Assembly: GCA_002371615.1 (NCBI GenBank) | Contig: DFGA01000010.1 | Span: forward strand, 1 to 6,108 | Reading direction: 5' to 3' | Length of the DNA: 6,108 nt | Source of the DNA: Lachnospiraceae bacterium UBA3762 | Lineage (GTDB): Bacteria > Bacillota > Clostridia > Lachnospirales > Lachnospiraceae | Shown here: piece after piece, positions 1 to 4,964 of the stretch | How the letters are laid out: every line of letters starts with the position of its first letter | How positions within the stretch are numbered: position 1 is the stretch's first letter | Notes under the pieces: generated by a model | Seen by the model: only the letters and a program-made list of their open reading frames with translations | Told to the model about the DNA's origin: nothing | Databases searched by the model: none | Translations under genes and position numbers: made by a program

Positions 1-33
1 GCAGCAACGAATTTGACATCCCTTTAAATTCTC

Positions 34-132
34 TTATTCTTCATTCCAGATTTCAGTCTTGCTCTGCTTCTTGCGTCCTTCGTTCATTCCGATCAGATGT
101 GAGAAGCAGGTCATGTCCACTTGAATCCCCAT
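34..132 (-). CDS. Small 32-residue ORF overlapping the end of the interrupted gene
   Basis: ATG at 132-130 is preceded by GGAG at 145-142 with a 9-base gap, and the frame runs to TAA at 36-34. The product starts MGIQVDMTC, is rich in charged residues (GRKKQSKTE) and ends WNEE. It overlaps the last 22 bases of the upstream frame, which suggests translational coupling. I recognise no family. The alternative is that it is the true C-terminal tail of the upstream gene, reached through a frameshift near position 140, because the open frame extends upstream of the ATG to about position 172. Existence as an independent gene is uncertain. Confidence 0.3.
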   Translation of the reverse strand: MGIQVDMTCFSHLIGMNEGRKKQSKTEIWNEE

Positions 133-1148
133 GCACTCACACTCCGGGTGACTGCGGGAAATACGGACGGATCATCCATCCGTTCCGTATACACCTTCAA
201 ATCCTCATGGGTTATCTTGTACTCAGGCTTCTGCTTGCTGTGAGGATTGATGAAGTCGGCCTCCGTTTCGCTGTAGCCGCCGAACAGCATGTTCACGTCT
301 ATATACTCAGCATTCTTTTCATCAGGATCGTCTTCATCCATTCCGTCAATTTCAATCCTGACTTTTCCGCCCTTCATCGCTATGCTGTGATATTCATCAA
401 ATGTCTCCATCTCCGCTCTCGGGAAACAGTTCATGTTTCCGGGAGTGCTGCGCATTTTCTCCGTCATGACTTCAGCAACAGTTTTGGAGGCCTTTGTCGC
501 ATGGAGCGGAACATCTCGGCCCCGCTCTTCCCGGACAGATTGATCGAACAGCGTGAGCAGATCATATTCGTTTATTTCCGGTAATCGCTTCAAGCGGTTA
601 TACTCCCGTTTGTAATAAGTCTAGTAAAGGGCAAGCAGAATGTTCCTGCTGTACTGGCTTCCGAGGCGCATACAATCCACCATCAGGTTCAGGACTTTTT
701 GAAAATAAGAATCTCCGGCATCTTGTTTCAAGTCCTCATGGGAGAGATGGTTCCTGAATTTGCCATTAAGAAATTATAAATGCCCATTCTCCATAGACGC
801 AGCCGCCGTTTCCGCAAGTGCCGGATCCATTATCATAGGCTCACTGCGCAGGAACTGTTCTTCGATAGCATGAAAATTCCTGCGCATATCCGGAGTGATA
901 AACGAAACGATAAAATTAGCGATTGTCCCGTAGTCATCGTCCGGACGTTCAAGCACCAGGCCGTTTGCTATCATCCTGCGGACATCCTCATACATTTTCC
1001 GATTCATCTCATCATCAGAGGGCAGGAGATCACGCAGGGTTCTCTCATTTGGAGAATTCATTGCGGACTCTATGCGTTGTAGAAATAATACCGGATTATC
1101 AAATCTCTCCCTGTCAACCCCCGGCAGATGAACTTGAAATGACTTCAC
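111..1148 (-). pseudogene. Interrupted 346-codon gene, partner of the DUF1016 nuclease; two in-frame stops
   Basis: One reading frame runs from GTG at 1148 to TGA at 113-111, broken by TAA at 776-774 and TAG at 623-621. The three open parts encode 124, 50 and 169 residues, and the middle part reads like normal protein (for example FQKVLNLMVDCMRLGS). There is no frameshift, so two nonsense changes in one ancestral gene of about 343 residues explain it best. The GTG start lies inside the nuclease stop (GTGA, 4-base overlap), so the two were translated together. The product is soluble-looking, acidic in its C-terminal half, with no membrane segment or motif that I recognise. Residual expression is possible: TTG at 593 has GGGAG 9 bases upstream and could restart the last 160 residues. 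Recoding of stops is unlikely, since both TAA and TAG would have to be read through while other genes here use TAA and TGA as stops. Function unknown; the context suggests a helper or regulator of the nuclease. Confidence 0.65.
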
Positions 1149-2335
1149 TTGCTCTGTTGTTCGCGGATGAAATCTTCTTCCGCCTGATCCATGATTGCTT
1201 TTATCTGTTCCGCCGATGGCAGCTGTTTCTCGATCTCCCTGATACGCACATTGTCATATGTGGCAACGCCCATCGGAGTCGTGATGCCTTGGAAAGCCAG
1301 CTGTACTTCTGTGCGGTCCATATCCTTACAAATCAGCAGCCCTATTGTCTGGTTGTCGCTTTTCCTGCGAATCAACTCGTCCACAGCATTTATATAGAAA
1401 TTCAGCTTCCCGGCAAACTCCGGCTCAAAGGGTTTGACCTTCAGCTCGATAACGGCATAGCACCGCAGGTAAATATGATAAAAGAGCAGGTCTATTTTCC
1501 TGGTCTTTCCCGCGATGACGATCTCTTTCTGCCGTCCGACAAATGCCCAGCCCTCGCCCAATTCCAGCAGGAACCTTGTCATCCGGCGCTCAAGGGCGTC
1601 TTCCAATGCATTCTCATCATATCCTTCCGGGAGAGTAACAAACCCTAAATCGTAGTTTTCCTTCAACAGCTCTTGTGCAAAGCTGCCCCGAGGAATGGGG
1701 AGTCGCTCCCTGAAGTTTGTCAGGGCGCCACCGGAAACATGAAAAAGGTCTGCACGAATATTGTCATCCAATGCGCTCCGGCTCCAACTCTTCTCTATCG
1801 TTTTCCGAATATAGAAGAGTGCCTCATCAATGGATTTACATTTCTGGATAATCAGCACATGATGCCTCCATGGTACATATGCGAACGCAGGAGGGAACGC
1901 GATTTCTGAACCAGGCTGAGACAGTTTTGTCTCCCGTATTTCTGAACCAAGCTGGTTCAGTTTTTGCCCTTCGGAACTGATCTTGTTTTCAAGTTCTTCA
2001 AGATACTGGCGCGCTGCCGACTCGGATGAATAAAAGACATACCATTGCTTCATCCACCAGAGGTTTCTGGCTGAAAACCCCTTTGCACCGGGGAATGCAG
2101 CCTGCAGATCGAGGCTGACCTGTTCCACAACGCCCTTTCCCCACTTTTCCACTGCTTTCCGGGTTACCAGGTCACGACCAAGCTGCCAGTTGAACAGCAG
2201 CGCCTCCGAATTTACCTTCACAGCAGCCTTTATCTGAGACGACTGATACCGCTGCTTGATTTCTGCGATCCAGTCACGATAATCGCTGTCCAGATGGATG
2301 TCATGTGATTTTACTACGTATGGCTTGTCACCCAT
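1145..2335 (-). CDS. YhcG-type PD-(D/E)xK nuclease (DUF1016 family), 396 residues
   Basis: This is a two-domain protein. Residues about 14-180 match the DUF1016 N-terminal domain: the VNSEALLFNWQLGRDL stretch (41-56), WGKGVVEQ (65-72) and the F-S-A-R-N-L-W-W-M motif (87-95). Residues about 200-370 form the nuclease domain: GRQKEI (267-272), catalytic Asp282 in IDLLFYH, Glu297-x-Lys299 in VIELKV, and the supporting NFYINAVDE helix (312-320). All expected catalytic positions are present and the length is normal for the family, so the enzyme should be active. The family is predicted to cut DNA and is often found in defence and restriction-modification neighbourhoods; the target here is unknown. 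Start: ATG at 2335 with GGGAGG at 2351-2346, 10 bases upstream. Residues 125-145 hold a 9-residue near-repeat (KLxQxGSEI twice). The next gene starts inside its stop codon but is broken by nonsense codons, so the nuclease may now act without its partner. Confidence 0.88.
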   Translation of the reverse strand: MGDKPYVVKSHDIHLDSDYRDWIAEIKQRYQSSQIKAAVKVNSEALLFNWQLGRDLVTRKAVEKWGKGVVEQVSLDLQAAFPGAKGFSARNLWWMKQWYVFYSSESAARQYLEELENKISSEGQKLNQLGSEIRETKLSQPGSEIAFPPAFAYVPWRHHVLIIQKCKSIDEALFYIRKTIEKSWSRSALDDNIRADLFHVSGGALTNFRERLPIPRGSFAQELLKENYDLGFVTLPEGYDENALEDALERRMTRFLLELGEGWAFVGRQKEIVIAGKTRKIDLLFYHIYLRCYAVIELKVKPFEPEFAGKLNFYINAVDELIRRKSDNQTIGLLICKDMDRTEVQLAFQGITTPMGVATYDNVRIREIEKQLPSAEQIKAIMDQAEEDFIREQQSK

Positions 2336-2339
2336 TTAA

Positions 2340-2372
2340 TCATCGCCTCCCGTACATAATACTATGCCCCAT
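2340..2372 (-). CDS. Possible 10-residue leader ORF before the nuclease gene
   Basis: ATG at 2372 lies 7 bases after the AAGG of a GGAGGAAGG SD site (2388-2380) and reads MGHSIMYGRR to TGA at 2342-2340. An in-frame ATG at 2390 would give 16 residues. The last codons (GGG AGG) are the SD site of the DUF1016 gene, and the stop is 4 bases before its ATG. Ribosomes finishing this ORF could reinitiate on, or block, the nuclease gene. No conservation can be checked here, so this is only a candidate. Confidence 0.3.
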   Translation of the reverse strand: MGHSIMYGRR

Positions 2373-2399
2373 TCTGTAACCTTCCTCCATATCAGTAGC

Positions 2400-2408
2400 A
2401 TCATATCA
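2400..2408 (-). promoter_or_regulatory. Possible extended -10 promoter of the DUF1016 operon
   Basis: The minus strand reads TGATATGAT, an extended -10 element (TGn followed by TATGAT, 5 of 6 to consensus). No good -35 was found at 16-18 bases. Transcription would begin near 2393, giving a nuclease leader of about 58 bases containing the short ORF. Confidence 0.33.
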
Positions 2409-2645
2409 CATATATATGGAATAGTGTGCGACAAAACGCAAAAACGAAGTGATCGCCACCCTGCACCTTTTGCATCTCTTTTCATGTGTATTTGATGGAA
2501 TTCTTATTGATAACCATTCCTGATACCGGCGTTTCAAGTTCACCCGTTTCCAGAAGCAGCAAACGCTTTTTCTTTAAAATCTTTGGATTCGCAGGATGAG
2601 ATGTGTTAGGCTGGTTCCTATGGGATGGAATATTCCCCGCCCGCC

Positions 2646-2690
2646 AAAACAAAAAAGGCACCTACCCGGTCAATGACCTGAGTAAGTGCC
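2646..2690 (-). terminator. Rho-independent terminator, minus strand
   Basis: The minus-strand RNA folds from GGCACUUAC (2690-2682) onto GUAGGUGCC (2665-2657), with an inner GGUCA/UGACC stem (2678-2668), followed by UUUUUU (2656-2651) and more U after one G. Two positions that are C/A mismatches on the plus strand (2662/2685 and 2666/2681) become G-U pairs on the minus strand, which fixes the direction. It ends transcripts coming from the toxin-antitoxin operon or from the unassigned region at 2700-3180. Confidence 0.75.
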
Positions 2691-2857
2691 TGTCAAAACC
2701 ATTCAAAAGCTGTTCCTCTTGACTGATTACCTGTATTAAATTGGCGGTCGTCCATGGCTACACCACATTCCGTGATGCTCCGCGGACTATTATTCTGCTT
2801 TTACACTGTCTTCCGTGTGAGTCCGTGAGGTTCTTCAGATTCCGCACAGAAACGGGT

Positions 2858-2899
2858 CAATCCGTCCTGATCCGGGATTGTCCGTCGTGCCACGGATTG
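2858..2899. repeat. Inverted repeat CAATCCGT...ACGGATTG
   Basis: CAATCCGT at 2858-2865 is the exact reverse complement of ACGGATTG at 2892-2899, with a 26-base spacer that itself contains further TCCG and GGATTG copies. It could form an RNA stem on either strand or be a paired protein-binding site. Confidence 0.5.
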
Positions 2900-3067
2900 G
2901 GTCGTCACGGTACAAAGAGCCACATTATTCCGGACTCCTCATCGTCGGGAATATATTTTTGCTTTTCACGTAAGTCTCCATATCTTCTTAAAACCTCCCT
3001 TTTACTTGCTCCTCGCAAGGTTCGTTTTCATGTAAGTTTTTATAAGTTCCCATACACCGTGTTCAGA

Positions 3068-3176
3068 TTGGCGTAAGGTTTGGCGTATTGGCGTGAAGGT
3101 CATACTTCATTGTTCTACATTGAAGTACATCTAACTGCATGAATTCTGGCATATGTCTGGCGTAAAATTGGTGTAA
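3068..3176. repeat. Two clusters of TTGGCGTAA-type direct repeats
   Basis: Plus-strand copies are TTGGCGTAA 3068-3076, TTGGCGTAT 3080-3088, TTGGCGTGA 3088-3096, CTGGCATAT 3146-3154, CTGGCGTAA 3157-3165 and TTGGTGTAA 3168-3176. The last three start exactly 11 bases apart, about one helical turn. All point the same way and flank an inverted repeat. Such arrays are typical of binding sites for a recombinase arm domain, a replication initiator or a regulator. The array abuts the toxin gene stop at 3181. No integrase or Rep gene is in the window. Confidence 0.6.
3103..3127. repeat. Inverted repeat, 10-base arms with one mismatch
   Basis: TACTTCATTG (3103-3112) pairs with CATTGAAGTA (3118-3127) around a 5-base loop, with a single T-T mismatch. 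No T-run follows on either strand, so it is not a normal terminator. It lies between the two direct-repeat clusters, as a recombinase core site or an operator might. Confidence 0.5.
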
Positions 3177-3180
3177 ACTA

Positions 3181-3585
3181 TCACAGAGGGAGATACCTTG
3201 AACAGAATTCCGCAGCTGTTATCATCTCCACATTCTCATAGCGGCCGATATCCAGAAGATCTTTATCACCACTGACAATATACAGTGCCTTTGCATCCAA
3301 TGCGCAGCCGATGAACTTATCGTCATCTGGATCCCTGCTTACCTCGACCTTTGTCTTTGGAGCAATCAATTCCAATCCTGCAATGAAAGGAGCCAGTACA
3401 TCACGGCGAATATGCCCCTGTTTCCGGGCAATCATTTCCTCGACGATTTCCTCATATTCCTCAATGATTTCAGGAGTAGCGCAAGCATGTATGCCTTTCT
3501 TTCCAACCGACTCGATGACTCTTCTTGGAGCTCCTCCAAAGAATGTACCAGATATCACCACATTGGTGTCGATGACTATCTTCAT
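3181..3585 (-). CDS. PIN-domain toxin (VapC-like ribonuclease), 134 residues
   Basis: This is the putative toxin of a toxin-antitoxin pair. The protein is a single PIN domain: Asp6 in VIDTNV at the N-terminus, acidic Glu42/Glu43 in PEIIEEYEE, the DPDDDKF motif at 85-91 (typical of the PIN-family putative toxin group), and SGDKDLL at 105-111 with Asp107/Asp109. These acidic residues bind the metal ions used to cut RNA in this fold; the RNA target cannot be read from the sequence. The start is ATG 3585, not an in-frame ATG 25 codons upstream: the domain begins at this Met, AAGGAAG lies just before it, and it overlaps the antitoxin stop (ATGA, 4 bases). Expression is therefore coupled to the antitoxin. 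The gene looks intact. Confidence 0.88.
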   Translation of the reverse strand: MKIVIDTNVVISGTFFGGAPRRVIESVGKKGIHACATPEIIEEYEEIVEEMIARKQGHIRRDVLAPFIAGLELIAPKTKVEVSRDPDDDKFIGCALDAKALYIVSGDKDLLDIGRYENVEMITAAEFCSRYLPL

Positions 3586-3848
3586 AGACGCTTCTTCCTT
3601 CTGACTTCCTTGATGATATCGTTCACATCCGATTCCTGATATCCCACTGATGCTGCCCATTCCCTGGCCTCATCAAGTCTTTCCGAAAAATCCCGCTCCG
3701 TCGGGATCGTAATAAGCTTCAGCATGATCACGTCATCAGATGCATAGGCAGCAAGCTTCGCTCCGCTCCCAATGGAAAGCCTTTTTCTCATTTCAGCAGG
3801 AAGGACAATCTGTCCCTTGGACGAAACAGTCAGCACGTCAATGCTCAT
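3582..3848 (-). CDS. AbrB/MazE-fold antitoxin, 88 residues
   Basis: The N-terminal half (residues 1-45) is a SpoVT/AbrB swapped-hairpin DNA-binding domain. It contains the typical SSKGQIVLPAEMRKRL stretch, followed by a GSGAKL turn and the DDVIMLKL strand. The C-terminal half (about 50-88) is charged and helical (FSERLDEAREWA, DVNDIIKEVRRKK) and would wrap the PIN toxin and block its active site. Start: ATG 3848 with GGAGG at 3860-3856, 7 bases upstream. The longer open frame to 3935 adds 29 residues that run through the promoter and palindrome, and is not used. The stop overlaps the toxin start. Proteins of this type usually repress their own operon, alone or with the toxin; the palindrome just upstream fits that. 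Confidence 0.88.
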   Translation of the reverse strand: MSIDVLTVSSKGQIVLPAEMRKRLSIGSGAKLAAYASDDVIMLKLITIPTERDFSERLDEAREWAASVGYQESDVNDIIKEVRRKKRL

Positions 3849-3861
3849 ACTCTCACCTCCG

Positions 3862-3880
3862 ATGTAAGAATTTCTTACAT
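3862..3880. promoter_or_regulatory. Palindromic operator of the toxin-antitoxin operon
   Basis: ATGTAAGAA and TTCTTACAT form perfect 9-base arms around a single central base. The site starts 3 bases after the -10 box and covers the expected transcription start near 3876, ending 2 bases before the SD site. This is the position expected for autorepression by the AbrB-fold antitoxin. Confidence 0.7.
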
Positions 3881-3882
3881 TT

Positions 3883-3911
3883 AATATAGCATTAGCCAGA
3901 ACAAAAAGCAA
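3883..3911 (-). promoter_or_regulatory. Promoter of the toxin-antitoxin operon
   Basis: On the minus strand, TTGCTT (3911-3906) and TATATT (3888-3883) are separated by exactly 17 bases, and the base triplet before the -10 is TGC, an extended -10. This gives the pair its own promoter, separate from the upstream RT operon. Confidence 0.65.
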
Positions 3912-3988
3912 GATACATTCGCTGCTTCCCTTCAAAAACGTCCAAAACTGTATCCGGCCAACGACACTGGATGGAAAAATCTATGCAC

Positions 3989-4855
3989 TTATGCTAAGCG
4001 TGAAATCTCACACAAGAAGTTGATTCCTTGTTCTACACGTTTTTTTACTTGAACAAGCTTATTGAACGTAAACTTCCCAGCAGGGCCATGCGTTCCACCA
4101 CTAAGCAATTGATTCAGCTCCAATATGTTCTTTATATCAGCTTCAACGAACGAAACAACACTTTCATCCATGTCTGTATTCCGCATCATGTATTTTATTT
4201 TCTCTCTTCGTGTTGCGTTACCCCGTTCTGTCTTTTGACACTGTGGATTATATGCAAACACCCGTTCATCCGGAGCTTGTATTTCAAGAAACTCCGTAAA
4301 GATTTCTCGAGTACTTGTGCAGAAGTGTCTGGTCGCATCTGGATTGTTTGGATTCAGTGCAAAAACAGCGCCCTTCCAGCGATTATTCAAGTCATCAGAG
4401 ACCAAAGCAAGCTTATCGCCGATTTCAATATCTTCAGGCGATTCTTCTGAGACATTATCTCCTTCAATATAGTTTTCAGTAATCAGACTATTTGCTTGTT
4501 CTTGCTCTATTAAATCAAGAATTCTATCTTGTTCAGAGGTTACGGAAACGCCCTCATAGTAAACTCTTCCCACATCTTCATAGTGTTGTTGCATTGCTCT
4601 TGAAGACACGGTAAAGCTGGTACGAACAGTAGTCGTTGTGTTCAGTTTACGTAGCTCGTTATTAATTATCTGCCTATTACGTCTGACATTAGCATTATGT
4701 TTCCTGACAGCAGCGTTATAATTATTTACCGCTTTTTTGACTTCGCGATTATAGTTGTTGATTGCCCGATTCATATCATTGATGGCACGTTTTTGCTTTT
4801 GTTCCAACTGCCGTATCTTTGATTTGAATTGTGAAGGGGTCATTTTTTTCGCCAT
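3989..4855 (-). CDS. Coiled-coil protein with predicted pPIWI-associating nuclease-type C-terminus, 288 residues
   Basis: Residues about 8-72 form a basic, Asn-rich coiled coil with a recurring NNYNxxV pattern (NNYNREVKKAVNNYNAAVRK). A linker (73-148) rich in Ser, Thr and Glu follows. The C-terminal domain (about 150-288) has strongly conserved-looking blocks: NNRWKGAVFALNPNNPDA (157-174), RHFCTSTREIF (176-186), RREKIKYMM (216-224), FVEADI (236-241), and GGTHGPAGKF (253-262) with His256. From memory this layout matches proteins annotated as predicted pPIWI-associating nuclease; I cannot confirm it by search. The His-Gly block also resembles HEPN or Abi C-terminal domains, so an RNase of that kind is the alternative. 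Start: ATG 4855 with AAGGAAG 7 bases upstream. It lies 109 bases after the RT gene, with a 30-codon frame between, and looks like the effector or partner in the same operon. It appears more AT-rich than its neighbours. No pPIWI gene is visible. Confidence 0.6.
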   Translation of the reverse strand: MAKKMTPSQFKSKIRQLEQKQKRAINDMNRAINNYNREVKKAVNNYNAAVRKHNANVRRNRQIINNELRKLNTTTTVRTSFTVSSRAMQQHYEDVGRVYYEGVSVTSEQDRILDLIEQEQANSLITENYIEGDNVSEESPEDIEIGDKLALVSDDLNNRWKGAVFALNPNNPDATRHFCTSTREIFTEFLEIQAPDERVFAYNPQCQKTERGNATRREKIKYMMRNTDMDESVVSFVEADIKNILELNQLLSGGTHGPAGKFTFNKLVQVKKRVEQGINFLCEISRLA

Positions 4856-4947
4856 TATCTGACTTCCTTCTTTCCTGTGATATATTCAAAGATGAAAGAT
4901 TTTTGTGGTTCTCCAATTCTGATAAGCTTGATATATGCTTCTATCAT
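4855..4947 (-). CDS. Possible 30-residue ORF between RT and coiled-coil gene
   Basis: ATG 4947 to TAA 4857-4855 fills the gap between the two larger genes. Its stop overlaps the next start as TAATG, a common coupling arrangement. The peptide (MIEAYIKLIRIGEPQKSFIF then EYITGKKEVR) alternates hydrophobic and charged residues like a small folded protein, with a basic C-terminus. The weak point is the start: only GAAG 4 bases upstream serves as SD, so coupling to the RT stop 17 bases earlier would be needed. Alternatively the gap is an untranslated leader. Confidence 0.4.
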   Translation of the reverse strand: MIEAYIKLIRIGEPQKSFIFEYITGKKEVR

Positions 4948-4964
4948 TTCGCTTCAAGCATATT

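Larger units (their letters stand above)
2373..3180. other. About 800-base region with no convincing gene; repeats, terminator and ORF remnants
   Basis: No frame on either strand supports a confident gene. On the minus strand, protein-like stretches occur between stops. ATG 3103 to TAA 3004-3002 gives 33 residues (MTFTPIRQTLRQ...). A +1 shift at its stop continues as KREVLRRYGDLREKQ... to TGA 2907-2905. About 60 open codons containing NPKILKKKRLLLLETGEL end at TGA 2484-2482. These could be remnants of a decayed mobile-element gene, or chance. The region also holds TTGGCGTAA-type repeats (3068-3176), an inverted repeat (3103-3127), phased TCCG motifs (2769-2932), another inverted repeat (2858-2899) and a terminator (2646-2690). 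A plus-strand frame of 111 codons (2741-3076) has no SD site and is not believed. A decayed element, an attachment region or a long structured RNA would all fit. Confidence 0.6.

Noticed and set aside
99..584. 161-codon plus-strand frame
   Set aside because: It is antisense to the interrupted gene, whose minus-strand reading is charged and protein-like, while this one is Phe/His/Leu-rich as shadow frames are.
111..1148. Stop-codon recoding (phage-like genetic code)
   Set aside because: Both TAA and TAG would need to be sense codons, while the coiled-coil gene ends at TAA and the other genes have ordinary stops with neighbours placed to match.
923..1648. 241-codon plus-strand frame
   Set aside because: It lies antisense to the well-supported DUF1016 nuclease domain and its coupled partner, has no SD site and shows no recognisable domain.
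2482..3020. Single long minus-strand gene with recoded stops
   Set aside because: One frame has protein-like stretches across 540 bases but five stops of two kinds, and it crosses a clear terminator. Decay or chance is more likely.
3001..3025. CTTGC...GCAAG hairpin as a terminator
   Set aside because: The stem is only 5 bases and no U-run follows on either strand.
2741..3076. 111-codon plus-strand frame with a CPSCHG string
   Set aside because: No SD site, only one Cys pair and no domain. It is the only long frame in a repeat-rich region and is probably chance.
4028..4450. 140-codon plus-strand frame
   Set aside because: It is antisense to the conserved C-terminal blocks of the coiled-coil protein; its Cys/Phe/Ile-rich content is typical of a shadow.
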